In this document: piece by piece, positions 1 to 9,062 of the stretch
Numbering within the stretch: position 1 is the first letter of the stretch
Layout of the letters: every line of letters starts with the position of its first letter
NCBI RefSeq assembly: GCF_005938625.1
Contig: NZ_VCNJ01000061.1
Coordinates: forward strand, 1 to 54,384
Direction: 5' to 3'
Length of the DNA stretch: 54,384 nt
From: Pseudomonas fluorescens
GTDB taxonomy: Bacteria; Pseudomonadota; Gammaproteobacteria; Pseudomonadales; Pseudomonadaceae
Program-made: the position numbers and the translations under genes
Notes under the pieces: model-generated
What the model was told of the DNA's origin: nothing
The model's database searches: none
Seen by the model: only the letters and a program-made list of their open reading frames with translations

Positions 1-208
1 ACAGCGAGAGGAGGTGCAGCGAAGCAAACCGTAGGCGCTGCGCCCGGATCGATCCCGCAGCGAAGGAACCCCGAGCCCTAGCGAGCGGGCCGCACGTAGG
101 AGCAAGCCTTTTTGGTTACTTTTTCGGCGCCTGGAAAAAGTGACCCGCCGTAAGGGCGGAACCCTAATCAGCAACACCCGCAGCAACGGATATCCCCCCA
201 AAACCCCA
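1..208. repeat. Interspersed repeat copy 1, cut by the window start
   Basis: This stretch matches positions 10388-10596 along its whole length, at roughly 90% identity by eye. It is noncoding filler just past the stop codon of the minus-strand chemoreceptor gene. Near its right end is a hairpin (CCGCC at 145-149, GGCGG at 155-159). Read on the minus strand, the hairpin is followed five bases later by a run of five T, so it could help end transcription of that gene. The left end lies outside the window. Confidence 0.8.
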
Positions 209-246
209 AGAGCATGGCCGGCCCAAAGGCCGCCAAGCCCAAAGCG

Positions 247-2214
247 TCAAAGCCGAAAATGCCCAACCATCCCGCGCAACTCACCCCCCAACTGCGCCAG
301 CTCAACACTTGAAGCCGCATTCCCGCGCATCGCGATCGACGACTGATCCGCACTCGCACGAATACTCGTCACACTGCGATTGATCTCCTCCGCCACCGAA
401 CTCTGCTCCTCCGCAGCCGCCGCAATCTGCTGATTCATCTGCTGAATCAACGATACCGCCGCCGCAATACTCCCCAGCGCACTCTCGGTCTGCAAAGCAT
501 CACTCACCGCCAGCTTCACCAACTCCCCGCTGCTCTGAATCTGCTGCACCGAGGAATCCGCCGCCGAGCGCAAAGCGCTGACCAGCCGTTCAATTTCCTC
601 AGTCGATTGTTGCGTGCGCCGAGCCAGTGCGCGCACCTCATCGGCCACCACCGCAAAGCCCCTGCCCTGCTCCCCGGCCCGTGCCGCCTCGATCGCGGCA
701 TTCAGCGCCAATAGATTGGTCTGTTCGGCGACACTTTTGATCACCCCCAGCACCGTCCCGATATTCTGGATTTCCGCACTGAGACTTTCGATGCTGGAAC
801 TGGCTGACGTCGCCGAATCAGCCAACTGCTCGATGCGCGCCATGCTCTGGCGCACTACCTGCTGCCCACTCTCGACCTTGTCATCCGCCGTCTGCGCGGC
901 CAGCGCCGCCTCTTCGGCATTGCGCGCAACGTCATGCACGGTAGCGGTCATCTGGTTCATCGCCGTGGCGACCTGCTCGGTTTCTTCCTTTTGGCTGCTG
1001 ACCTCAAGGTTGGTCTGCTCGGTGACCGCCGACAACGATTGCGCCGAACTGGCCAGTTGCTCGATCCCCGCCTGCAAACCACTGACGATGGTGCTCAGAC
1101 CCGCGCCCATCTGTTGCATCGCCAGCATCAACTGACCGATCTCGTCGCGCCGGGTCACTTCCACCGTTGCACTCAAGTCGCCGGCAGCAATCTGCTGCGC
1201 GACCTGAATCACGCTGCGCAATGGCGCGACGATCAGTCGAGTGATCAGCCACGCAGCCAGCAATCCGACCAACAGCGCCAGCGCCGATGAACCAATGATC
1301 AGCAGCGAGTTTTTCGTCAGTTCCGCCTGCATCGCGCCGTCTTCAGCGACATAAGCCTGATTCACCCGCTCGACCACTTGGTCGGCACGCTGGTGCAATT
1401 GTTCGTAGACGGTTTTTTCCTGCGCGAGCAACCCGGTGTACTCAGCCAGCTTGTCGTTGAAACCGGCAATGTGCCCGGAGACTTCATTGAGCACGGTCAG
1501 ATAACCCTCGTCCTTGACCGTGGCTTTCAGTTCTTCTGCCTGCGTCTGGGCCTGTGCGGCCTGTTCGATATTGCCCTTGCCGGCACTGTCGGCATCGCCC
1601 TTGCGGCTTTGATCGAGGCGAATCCGCGCTTCGTTCATCGCTTGCAGCATCAATCGCGAAACCTGACTGACCTGACTGGCCTGCTCGATGAACTGGGCCC
1701 CATCCTTACCCTCGGTGTCCTTCAAGGTATAGGCACCATCATCGGCTAGCCCTGCCTGCAATACATCAAGGTTGTTGGCCACACTGGACACCGACCAACT
1801 GGCCATTTCCAGCGCGAGGTCCTTGGCCTGAGTCAACGAGACAAACTCATCAAACGCCTTGCGATAGGCGCCCAGCGACTGCTGCACATCATTCATGACC
1901 GGCACATTCGCCGCCGACTGCGCCTTGAGCTGATCAGCCAGAGCAACCAGTTCGTCGACGCCCTTACGCAGGGCATCGGCCGTCTTCGAATTGCCCCGCA
2001 AGGCATATTCCTGCTCGAGCAGGCGCACCTTGAGCAGGCCACTGTTGAGCGAGGACATCTGTTTCAGCCCGTCGAAACGCTGACTGATGGTTTGCAGGGA
2101 CCAAACGCCGATGGCCGCCACCAGCGCGGTGAGGAGCAAAACCAGCACAAACCCGATACCCAGTTTTTTTGCCATACCGAGGTTGGCAAAACGTCCTTGC
2201 ATGGCCGAAATCAT
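247..2214 (-). CDS. Methyl-accepting chemotaxis protein with HBM-type ligand domain
   Basis: This 655-residue chemoreceptor binds a ligand in the periplasm and controls the CheA kinase. It has membrane segment 1 at about 19-41, a long all-helical periplasmic domain at about 42-302, membrane segment 2 at about 303-324, a HAMP domain at about 325-378, and then the cytoplasmic signalling hairpin with the invariant tip around NLLALNAAIEAARAGEQGRG. The roughly 260-residue helical sensor fits the helical bimodular (HBM) class, whose known Pseudomonas members sense organic acids. The ligand here is not known. The open frame runs further upstream, but the ATG at 2214 is preceded by an AGGGGA ribosome site and starts just before the first membrane segment. 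The gene is single and its 3' end faces a repeat. Confidence 0.93.
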   Translation of the reverse strand: MISAMQGRFANLGMAKKLGIGFVLVLLLTALVAAIGVWSLQTISQRFDGLKQMSSLNSGLLKVRLLEQEYALRGNSKTADALRKGVDELVALADQLKAQSAANVPVMNDVQQSLGAYRKAFDEFVSLTQAKDLALEMASWSVSSVANNLDVLQAGLADDGAYTLKDTEGKDGAQFIEQASQVSQVSRLMLQAMNEARIRLDQSRKGDADSAGKGNIEQAAQAQTQAEELKATVKDEGYLTVLNEVSGHIAGFNDKLAEYTGLLAQEKTVYEQLHQRADQVVERVNQAYVAEDGAMQAELTKNSLLIIGSSALALLVGLLAAWLITRLIVAPLRSVIQVAQQIAAGDLSATVEVTRRDEIGQLMLAMQQMGAGLSTIVSGLQAGIEQLASSAQSLSAVTEQTNLEVSSQKEETEQVATAMNQMTATVHDVARNAEEAALAAQTADDKVESGQQVVRQSMARIEQLADSATSASSSIESLSAEIQNIGTVLGVIKSVAEQTNLLALNAAIEAARAGEQGRGFAVVADEVRALARRTQQSTEEIERLVSALRSAADSSVQQIQSSGELVKLAVSDALQTESALGSIAAAVSLIQQMNQQIAAAAEEQSSVAEEINRSVTSIRASADQSSIAMRGNAASSVELAQLGGELRGMVGHFRL

Positions 2215-2323
2215 TGCGCGTAGTCCCCTGCCATTGTCAGTAGAGCGAAGAGTCGCAACGGCCATCCACCGGCACAAGTCTCTGGCGTCGGAATAATGGC
2301 AAAAAGCTACGCCCGCGTCGTTT

Positions 2324-3724
2324 TCAGAACGCTTGAGGTCGATCCGAACCGGTGTGGCGAAAAAACTGCCGGGCGCGTGGATCACACGCGTAGGCGACGT
2401 TGATGCGCAGCCAGTCGCTCGACTCGCCGCTGGGGCTGAATGCATCAGACGCTGACAGCAACACACCGCAGCGTTGAGCCTGCCAGCGCACCCGAATCTG
2501 ATCGGCCATACGCGAGCGCGCCCAGATGAACAAGCCACCCGCAGGCTTGCCGAAAACCTCCCAATCGGCGTCCTCCAGCGCCTGCAGTGCGGCCGCGCGA
2601 TCGGCATTCAGGCGTTGACGCTGACGCTGCACCAGTTTGCGGTAAGCGCCACTGACCATCAGACTGGCCAGCACTGCCTCGGTGAACCTCGACGCACCCA
2701 AGCCGCTGATCATCTTGACCTGCGCCAGGCGCCTGACCATGTCGCTGTCGGCGCAAACGAACCCGACCCGCAAGGAACTGCTCAGCGTCTTGGAAAAACT
2801 GCCCACGTAGATAACTCGGCTCTCATCGTCCAGCGCCGCCAGTCGTGTACCGTTACCGGTATGCAAGTCTGCGTAGACATCGTCTTCGATCAAGCGCAAA
2901 TCGTAGGTCTTGCTCAGTTGCAGGATGCGTTGCGCCACACTCGGCGACAGGCAACTTCCGGTGGGGTTGTGATGATGGCTGTTGATGAATAACGCGACAG
3001 GCCGAAACTGTTGCAGCAACGCCTCCAGCGCTTCGATATCCGGCCCGTTCGGGGTTCGACTCACCTCTAGCATACGCACGCCATGCAGACGCAGCAGATC
3101 AAACAGCGGCGCGTACCCCGGTGTTTCGACCACCACGCAGTCTCCGGCCTTGAACAAGGTGCGCACGATCAGATCCAGCGCATGGCTGGCACCGCCGGTA
3201 CTCAGCAACTGCGAGCTGCGGGCCTCGATACTGAACAGCTTCAGACGTTTGACGATCTGCTCGCGCAACGCTGGAAGCCCCAGGGGTGTGCTGTAGTTGA
3301 ACAGGCTGGCCATGTCGGTGCGCGCCACCTCGCGCAGCGCATAGCTGAGATCGTCAGGCTCGCGCCAGCTTTGCGGCAGACCACCGGCCCCCAGTTTCAA
3401 GCCGCCTGCGGCCTCGCAGACTGCATCGCACCAGGCAAACCGGCCCTCGAATGGCGCCAGTTCATCCTCTGCACCCAGCATCGCTGGCGCGGCAGCGACA
3501 ATGAACCCGGTGCCTTGGCATGAACTCAAAACACCCTGCGATACCAGCCGTTCACACGCCTCGACCACACACGACTGGCTGAGCAGATTGCCTCGAGCAA
3601 TTTGCCGAACCGAAGGCAAACGGGTAGCTGGCGGCACACCACTTTGCAGGATCCACTCCGTCAGTCCGTCAACAATCTGCTGCACGACCGGCACCATTGC
3701 CTGTCGATCAATTCTCAATTCCAT
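2324..3724 (-). CDS. MocR/GntR-family regulator with aminotransferase-like domain
   Basis: This 466-residue protein fuses an N-terminal GntR winged helix-turn-helix (about 10-75) to a fold-type I aminotransferase-like domain (about 95-460), the MocR layout. In this family the second domain usually binds PLP to sense a metabolite rather than act as an enzyme. Visible PLP-site residues are the NPTG motif at about 253-256, Asp281 with Tyr284, and the Schiff-base lysine Lys312 in the SFSKTLSSSLR segment, so cofactor binding looks intact. The ATG at 3724 starts the DNA-binding domain; the frame extends upstream without homology. No divergent target gene is adjacent, so the regulated pathway is unknown. 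The gene lies about 110 bp upstream of the chemoreceptor on the same strand. Confidence 0.9.
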   Translation of the reverse strand: MELRIDRQAMVPVVQQIVDGLTEWILQSGVPPATRLPSVRQIARGNLLSQSCVVEACERLVSQGVLSSCQGTGFIVAAAPAMLGAEDELAPFEGRFAWCDAVCEAAGGLKLGAGGLPQSWREPDDLSYALREVARTDMASLFNYSTPLGLPALREQIVKRLKLFSIEARSSQLLSTGGASHALDLIVRTLFKAGDCVVVETPGYAPLFDLLRLHGVRMLEVSRTPNGPDIEALEALLQQFRPVALFINSHHHNPTGSCLSPSVAQRILQLSKTYDLRLIEDDVYADLHTGNGTRLAALDDESRVIYVGSFSKTLSSSLRVGFVCADSDMVRRLAQVKMISGLGASRFTEAVLASLMVSGAYRKLVQRQRQRLNADRAAALQALEDADWEVFGKPAGGLFIWARSRMADQIRVRWQAQRCGVLLSASDAFSPSGESSDWLRINVAYACDPRARQFFRHTGSDRPQAF

Positions 3725-3809
3725 GAGCAAGCAAACTCCTGTCCGTTTTGCTGGCGGCAGTAAATCACAGCCGCGCCGGACAGGCTGTGCGACAACGCCG
3801 CCAAAAGCG

Positions 3810-3823
3810 ACCGTTCTAACGGT
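3810..3823. promoter_or_regulatory. Inverted repeat upstream of the MocR gene
   Basis: Two perfect 6-bp arms, ACCGTT and AACGGT, are separated by two bases and lie about 90 bp upstream of the MocR start codon. The site could be an autoregulatory operator. That is inference from position and symmetry only. Confidence 0.35.
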
Positions 3824-3870
3824 TTGATACACATTGTTTAAGGGGCTTCACGGAACTGAGCGTGATCCAT

Positions 3871-3902
3871 AAAAAAGCCCGCAACGAATGCGGGCTGTTT
3901 TT
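3871..3902 (-). terminator. Intrinsic terminator of the SDR gene
   Basis: A perfect 8-bp stem (AGCCCGCA at 3876-3883 and TGCGGGCT at 3889-3896) with a 5-base loop is flanked by A6 on the left and T5 on the right. It lies just past the SDR stop codon. The flanks would let it work in either direction. Confidence 0.85.
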
Positions 3903-3913
3903 CTTGCGCGTTT

Positions 3914-4675
3914 TCAGAACGCGGTGACGCCGCCGTCCACTGCCAGCGAGTGGCCGGTGGTGAATGCCGCACCGTCGCTGCACAGGTACAACACAGCGCT
4001 GGCGATCTCCTCCACTTTGCCGATGCGCCCGACCGGGTGCATGGCATTGGCGAACTCGCCCTTCTTCGGATCGGCCTCATAGGCACGGCGGAACATGTCG
4101 GTATCGATCACCGCCGGGCACACTGCGTTGACGCGGATTTTCTTCTTGGCGTATTCGATGGCCGCCGATTTGGTCAAGCCAATCACCGCGTGCTTCGACG
4201 CTGCGTAGATGCTCATCTTCGGCGCCGCGCCCAGTCCCGCGACCGAGGCGGTGTTGACGATCGCCCCGCCGCCCTGCGCCAGCAACAGCGGCAGTTGGTA
4301 CTTCATGCACAGCCAGACACCTTTTACGTTGACGCCCATGATTGCGTCGAACTCATCCATCGAGCCGTCGGCCAGTTTGCCTTTTTCGATTTCGATGCCG
4401 GCATTGTTGAAGGCGTAGTCGAGACGGCCGTAGGTGTTGATGACCTCGTCCATCAGATTCTTCACTTCGCTTTCGACGGTCACGTTGCAGCGCACGAAGG
4501 TCGCTTCGCCGCCGGCTGTACGAATCAGCGCCACCGTGCCCTCGCCCCCCGCCGCGTCCAGATCGGCGACCACCACTTTCAGGCCTTCGGCGGCGAACGC
4601 CTGCGCAGTCGCGCGGCCGATGCCGTTGGCCGCGCCAGTGACTACGGCAACTTGACCGGAAAACGTCATGCTCAT
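3914..4675 (-). CDS. SDR family NAD(P)-dependent oxidoreductase
   Basis: This is a 253-residue classical short-chain dehydrogenase/reductase. The cofactor motif TGAANGIG lies at about 13-20, the NNAG motif at about 90-93, and the catalytic triad is Ser144, Tyr157 and Lys161. Asp38 in VVVADLD, at the end of the second strand, suggests NAD preference. The substrate cannot be read from the sequence; relatives act on sugars, steroids or alcohols. The ATG at 4675 follows a GAGGA ribosome site at proper spacing. The gene is divergent from the zinc-free MDR oxidoreductase at 4905, with a 229-bp shared intergenic region, and ends at a strong terminator. Confidence 0.92.
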   Translation of the reverse strand: MSMTFSGQVAVVTGAANGIGRATAQAFAAEGLKVVVADLDAAGGEGTVALIRTAGGEATFVRCNVTVESEVKNLMDEVINTYGRLDYAFNNAGIEIEKGKLADGSMDEFDAIMGVNVKGVWLCMKYQLPLLLAQGGGAIVNTASVAGLGAAPKMSIYAASKHAVIGLTKSAAIEYAKKKIRVNAVCPAVIDTDMFRRAYEADPKKGEFANAMHPVGRIGKVEEIASAVLYLCSDGAAFTTGHSLAVDGGVTAF

Positions 4676-4904
4676 TGTTGTGTCCTCGGAGGGATAGATG
4701 CAGGGGATTTGCAGCATAGCCATTGAGGTATGAGGAGCGTCAGCACTATCCAATGGCTGTTTATGTGCCCATGCGTCGCAGTGATAAAACCGTCCCGGTG
4801 ATCATCACTGCACTGGATCGGCGTGCATTCGCCGCATCAGCCAACCTTGCGCCAATGCTGTCGAGGGTCTATCAACAAAGCTTCATTCCGTTCGAGTGCC
4901 TGCC

Positions 4905-5909
4905 ATGACCAACCAGACCAATCGCCAGTTCCTGCTCGCTAAACGCCCGGTGGGTGCGGCTACCCGCGAGACCTTCACCTATCAGGAAGTACCGGTCGGC
5001 GAACCGGTGGCGGGCCAGATTCTGGTCAAGAACGAATACCTGTCTCTCGACCCGGCCATGCGTGGCTGGATGAACGAAGGCAAGTCCTACATCCCCCCGG
5101 TCGGTATCGGCGAAGTCATGCGCGCGCTGGGCGTAGGCAAAGTCATCGCCTCGAACAATCCTGGGTTTGCCGTCGGCGACTACGTCAACGGCGCCATTGG
5201 CGTGCAGGATTATTTCCTCGGCGAGCCGCGAGGTTTCTACAAGGTCGATCCGAAACTCGCACCGCTGCCGGTGTATTTGTCAGCGCTGGGCATGACCGGC
5301 ATGACCGCCTACTTCGCCCTGCTCGATGTCGGCGCACCGAAGGCTGGCGACACCGTGGTGTTGTCCGGCGCTGCGGGTGCAGTGGGCAGCATTGCCGGGC
5401 AGATCGCCAAGATCAAAGGTTGCCGTGTGGTTGGCATTGCCGGCGGCGCCGACAAGTGCAAATTCCTCATCGACGAATTGGGCTTTGACGGTGCCATCGA
5501 CTACAAGTCCGAAGATGTCGTAGCGGGGCTTAAACGCGAATGCCCGAAAGGTGTGGACGTGTATTTCGACAACGTCGGCGGTGACATTCTTGACGCCGTG
5601 CTCAGCCGTCTGAACATGAAGGCGCGCGTGGTGATCTGCGGCGCGATCAGCCAGTACAACAACAAGGAAGCGGTCAAGGGGCCAGCCAACTACCTGTCGC
5701 TGCTGGTCAATCGTGCGCGCATGGAAGGTTTTGTGGTGATGGACTATGCCGCGCAATACGCCAGCGCCGCGCAGGAAATGGCCGGGTGGATGGCCAAGGG
5801 GCAGCTCAAGAGCAAGGAAGATATCGTCGAAGGCCTGCAGACCTTTCCGGAAACGCTGATGAAATTGTTCAGCGGCGAGAACTTTGGCAAGTTGGTGCTG
5901 AAAATCTAA
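4905..5909 (+). CDS. NADP-dependent MDR oxidoreductase, CurA/leukotriene B4 dehydrogenase type
   Basis: This 334-residue protein belongs to the medium-chain dehydrogenase/reductase superfamily, in the zinc-independent branch that reduces double bonds of enones and alkenals with NADPH (as CurA does for curcumin). It carries the LDPAMRGWM segment near residue 50 and the Rossmann motif GAAGAVGSIAGQIAK near residue 155, and has no zinc-ligand cysteines in the usual places. The frame also opens at a GTG three codons upstream; the ATG at 4905 matches the usual N-terminus. The natural substrate is unknown. It converges with pyrF across a REPIN. Confidence 0.9.
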   Translation: MTNQTNRQFLLAKRPVGAATRETFTYQEVPVGEPVAGQILVKNEYLSLDPAMRGWMNEGKSYIPPVGIGEVMRALGVGKVIASNNPGFAVGDYVNGAIGVQDYFLGEPRGFYKVDPKLAPLPVYLSALGMTGMTAYFALLDVGAPKAGDTVVLSGAAGAVGSIAGQIAKIKGCRVVGIAGGADKCKFLIDELGFDGAIDYKSEDVVAGLKRECPKGVDVYFDNVGGDILDAVLSRLNMKARVVICGAISQYNNKEAVKGPANYLSLLVNRARMEGFVVMDYAAQYASAAQEMAGWMAKGQLKSKEDIVEGLQTFPETLMKLFSGENFGKLVLKI

Positions 5910-5926
5910 AATCACCACAAAACAAA

Positions 5927-6016
5927 TGTAGGAGTGAGCCTGCTCGCGATAGCGGTGTGTCAGTCAACATTAACGTTGTTTGACACACCGCTATCGCGAG
6001 CAGGCTCACTCCTACA
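5927..6016. repeat. REPIN, GAGTGAGCCTGCTCGCGA subtype
   Basis: Two REP sequences in inward orientation (TGTAGGAGTGAGCCTGCTCG and its complement) form a near-perfect 90-bp hairpin, including the inner GATAGCGGTGTGTC arms. It fills the gap between two convergent genes. Confidence 0.9.
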
Positions 6017-6034
6017 GGGTTTTGCGGTGCCTGA

Positions 6035-6733
6035 TCAGGCGATTTCGGCTACAACCGACGCCAGCGCCTTGGCCGGATCCGCCGCCTGGCTGATCGGACG
6101 GCCAATCACCAGATAATCGGAACCGGCATCCAGCGCCTGACGCGGAGTCAGAATGCGGCGCTGATCGTCCTGCGCGCTGCCGGCCGGACGAATCCCCGGG
6201 GTCACCAGTTGCAGCGACGGATGCGCGGTTTTCAGTGCCGTGGCTTCCAGCGCCGAGCACACCAGACCGTCCATGCCAGCCTTTTCGGCCAGCGCGGCCA
6301 GACGCAGCACTTGCTCTTGCGGCTCGATATCCAGACCGATACCGGCGAGGTCTTCACGCTCCATGCTGGTCAGCACGGTCACGCCGATCAGCAACGGTTG
6401 CGGGCCGCTGCGCTTGTCCAGCTCTTCACGGCAAGCGGCCATCATGCGCATCCCGCCGGAGCAGTGCACGTTGACCATCCACACACCCATCTCGGCAGCG
6501 GCTTTCACGGCCATTGCGGTGGTGTTGGGAATGTCGTGAAATTTCAGGTCGAGGAATACTTCAAAACCCTTGTCACGCAGGGTGCCGACGATTTCGGCGG
6601 CGCAACTGGTGAACAGTTCCTTGCCCACTTTGACCCGGCACAGCTTCGGGTCCAACTGGTCGGCCAGCTTCAGTGCGGCGTCACGGGTGGGGAAATCCAG
6701 GGCGACGATGATAGGAGTCTGGCAGGCGGACAT
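6035..6733 (-). CDS. pyrF: Orotidine 5'-phosphate decarboxylase
   Basis: This 232-residue enzyme catalyses the last step of de novo UMP synthesis, decarboxylation of OMP. The PIIVALDFPT start of the TIM barrel, the catalytic block DLKFHDIPNT near residue 60 and the phosphate-binding VTPGIRP segment are present, and the length matches Pseudomonas PyrF. The ATG at 6733 begins the conserved barrel; upstream extension of the frame has no homology. The gene stands alone and converges with the MDR oxidoreductase gene. Confidence 0.97.
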   Translation of the reverse strand: MSACQTPIIVALDFPTRDAALKLADQLDPKLCRVKVGKELFTSCAAEIVGTLRDKGFEVFLDLKFHDIPNTTAMAVKAAAEMGVWMVNVHCSGGMRMMAACREELDKRSGPQPLLIGVTVLTSMEREDLAGIGLDIEPQEQVLRLAALAEKAGMDGLVCSALEATALKTAHPSLQLVTPGIRPAGSAQDDQRRILTPRQALDAGSDYLVIGRPISQAADPAKALASVVAEIA

Positions 6734-6851
6734 GAATGGGCTCTCAGGCAGGTCGAAATCGGCGCGCATTGTAGCGGAACCGGCAGCGGCGCGGCACCCG
6801 ATGATCGGTAAATCGTCGCGCCGACCGTGATCAGCATAGCGCTCGCTGCTA

Positions 6852-6873
6852 TTGTGTCGACTCCGATACACAA
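6852..6873. promoter_or_regulatory. Inverted repeat in the pyrF / response-regulator gap
   Basis: The divergent 297-bp gap between pyrF and the response regulator gene contains a perfect 6-bp inverted repeat (TTGTGT, 10 bp, ACACAA). It could be a binding site for one of the divergent promoters. I see nothing else clear in this gap. Confidence 0.25.
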
Positions 6874-7030
6874 CCGACACGCCAGCAACAAGCACCCGCG
6901 CTAGCCTCGCCAGCCGCAACACGTCCTTACATCAGCACTTCCCGCCTCACGGCCGGACGCCTATGCTGAAACCACAACCTCGCAGCCCATCTTTTGTGGT
7001 TGGCGGCCTACCTGGCAGACGAACAGCCTC

Positions 7031-7780
7031 ATGCACAACACCCAAATGACCGCGACGGATGAGCCTAAAGACGATAAGCGCTGGAGCATTCGTGCGCTGA
7101 TCGTCGACGATGATGTGCCGATCCGCGAGCTGATGATTGACTACCTCGCGCGCTTCAATATCCACGCCAGCGGCGTCACCGACGGTGCGGCAATGCGTCA
7201 GGCGCTGCTGGCCGAGCATTTCGACGTTGTCGTGCTGGATCTGATGCTGCCCGGCGAAGACGGCTTGTCGCTATGTCGCTGGCTGCGCGCCGAATCGGAC
7301 ATACCGATCCTGATGCTCACCGCCCGCTGCGAACCGACCGACCGCATCATCGGCCTGGAACTGGGCGCTGATGACTACATGGCCAAACCGTTCGAACCGC
7401 GCGAACTGGTCGCGCGCATTCAAACGATTCTGCGTCGGGTGCGCGATGACCGTACCGAACAACGGGCCAACATTCGTTTCGACAACTGGCGCCTGAATAG
7501 CGTGCTGCGTCAGTTGATCGCCGACGATGGCTTGGTGGTGCCGCTGTCCAACGCCGAATTCCGCCTGTTGTGGGTGTTTATCGAACGCCCGCGCCGGGTG
7601 CTCAGCCGCGAGCAATTGCTCGACGCGGCCCGTGGTCGTTCGATCGAAGCGTTCGACCGCAGCATCGATTTGCTGGTGTCGCGTCTGCGCCAGAAACTCG
7701 GCGATGATCCGAAAGCCCCGCAGTTGATCAAAACCGTACGCGGTGAGGGTTACCTGTTCGATGCGCGGGACATCGGCTGA
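7031..7780 (+). CDS. OmpR-family response regulator
   Basis: This 249-residue regulator has a receiver domain (about 20-135) with the acidic pair in VDDD, phosphoacceptor Asp70 in VVVLDLMLPG, Thr97, and Lys119 in YMAKPF, then a C-terminal winged-helix DNA-binding domain (about 145-245) ending in VRGEGYLF. It is the partner of the kinase gene that starts on its last base. An internal ATG five codons in is a possible alternative start, since neither has a strong ribosome site. The target genes are unknown; the downstream EF-hand gene is an obvious candidate. Confidence 0.93.
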   Translation: MHNTQMTATDEPKDDKRWSIRALIVDDDVPIRELMIDYLARFNIHASGVTDGAAMRQALLAEHFDVVVLDLMLPGEDGLSLCRWLRAESDIPILMLTARCEPTDRIIGLELGADDYMAKPFEPRELVARIQTILRRVRDDRTEQRANIRFDNWRLNSVLRQLIADDGLVVPLSNAEFRLLWVFIERPRRVLSREQLLDAARGRSIEAFDRSIDLLVSRLRQKLGDDPKAPQLIKTVRGEGYLFDARDIG

Positions 7781-8829
7781 TGCGGGCGCGCTTCGACACG
7801 CTGTTCGGTCGCCTGTTTGGCGTGCTGTTCGTGGCGATCGTCCTCGCGCATCTGCTGGCTTTCACCTGGTTCCATCTCTACGGCCCGCCCCCGCCTCCGC
7901 CACCTCCTGAGTTCTCCCAGGGCGCCGACGGCCAACCGATGGCGCAGGACCCGCGCTACCCGCCACGGCCACCGCGTCCATGGTTCGGTGGGCCGGTGGT
8001 GCCGCTGACTTTTCAGTTCATCACGCTGATGATCGCGGCGTGGTACGGCGCCAAACTGCTCAGTCGCCCGATTCAGCGCCTGAGCGACGCCGCCGAACGC
8101 CTCAGCGAAGACCTCGACAGCCCGCCGCTCGACGAGTCCGGCCCACGCGAAGCACGACAAGCGGCGCACACCTTCAACCTGATGCAACGGCGCATTCGCG
8201 AACAGGTGCAGCAGCGGGCGCGGATGCTCGGTGCCGTGTCCCACGATCTGCGCACACCGTTGTCACGCCTGAAACTGCGCCTGGAAAACATCAGCGATGA
8301 AAAGCTGCAAGGCCAGATGCGTCAGGATCTGGACGACATGATCGGCATGCTCGACGCCACCCTCACCTACCTGCACGAACAGCGCACCAGTGAAGCGTTG
8401 CAATTGATGGATGTGCAGGCGCTGGTCGAATCGCTGTGCGAAAACGCTCAGGATCAAGGCGCCGACGTACAGGTCAGCGGCCACTGCACACCGTTGCCGG
8501 TACAGCCGATGGCACTGCGTTCGTGCATCAATAACCTCATGGACAATGCCCTGCGTTATGCCGGCCAGGCACGCATCGAATTGCACGATCAGCGCGAGCA
8601 ACTGCTGATACGCGTGATCGACCACGGCCCGGGTATTGCCGAGGACAAGCGTGAAGCGGTGTTTGAGCCCTTCTATCGACTGGAAGGCTCGCGCAATCGC
8701 AACTCTGGCGGTGTGGGGCTGGGGATGACCATCGCTCGCGAGGCAGCGCTGCGTCTGGGTGGCCAACTCAACCTAGAAGAAACCCCCGGCGGCGGCCTCA
8801 CTGCCGTCATTCGCCTGCCCCGCCCCTGA
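7780..8829 (+). CDS. Sensor histidine kinase with proline-rich periplasmic loop
   Basis: This 349-residue kinase has membrane segments at about 13-34 and 72-93 that bracket a very short periplasmic loop of about 40 residues. The loop opens with eight consecutive prolines (36-43) and is rich in Pro and Arg. A HAMP segment, a dimerisation helix with His155 in SHDLRTPLSR, and an ATPase domain with N, G1 and G2 boxes (DNALRYAG, DHGPGIAED, GVGLGMTIA) follow. The start codon overlaps the regulator stop codon (TGATG), so the two are translationally coupled. The tiny sensor loop argues for sensing cations, membrane state or a partner protein rather than a bulky ligand. Confidence 0.93.
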   Translation: MRARFDTLFGRLFGVLFVAIVLAHLLAFTWFHLYGPPPPPPPPEFSQGADGQPMAQDPRYPPRPPRPWFGGPVVPLTFQFITLMIAAWYGAKLLSRPIQRLSDAAERLSEDLDSPPLDESGPREARQAAHTFNLMQRRIREQVQQRARMLGAVSHDLRTPLSRLKLRLENISDEKLQGQMRQDLDDMIGMLDATLTYLHEQRTSEALQLMDVQALVESLCENAQDQGADVQVSGHCTPLPVQPMALRSCINNLMDNALRYAGQARIELHDQREQLLIRVIDHGPGIAEDKREAVFEPFYRLEGSRNRNSGGVGLGMTIAREAALRLGGQLNLEETPGGGLTAVIRLPRP

Positions 8830-8845
8830 GAAACACACAATCCAC

Positions 8846-8935
8846 TGTGGGAGCGAGCTTGCTCGCGAAAGCGCCGGCTGATTCAAGATCGAAGTTGACT
8901 GTACCGACCTCTTCGCGAGCAAGCTCGCTCCCACA
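8846..8935. repeat. REPIN, GAGCGAGCTTGCTCGCGA subtype
   Basis: Two inward REP sequences (TGTGGGAGCGAGCTTGCTCG and its complement) make a 90-bp imperfect hairpin between the kinase gene and the EF-hand gene. Confidence 0.9.
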
Positions 8936-9062
8936 GGGTTTTATGGTGTTTATTCAGTCTGTGTACCAACCGGTACAAACCCCACATACCCCCGACAACT
9001 TTCGCCCTGACGCTGCATAAGCCGGTACACCCACCGGTTTTCCATTCCAGGGAGTGAGTCCG

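Noticed and set aside
4723..4908. 61-codon open frame in the gap between the SDR and MDR oxidoreductases
   Set aside because: It has no ribosome site or homology that I recognise and overlaps the start of the MDR gene; the gap is better read as a divergent promoter region.
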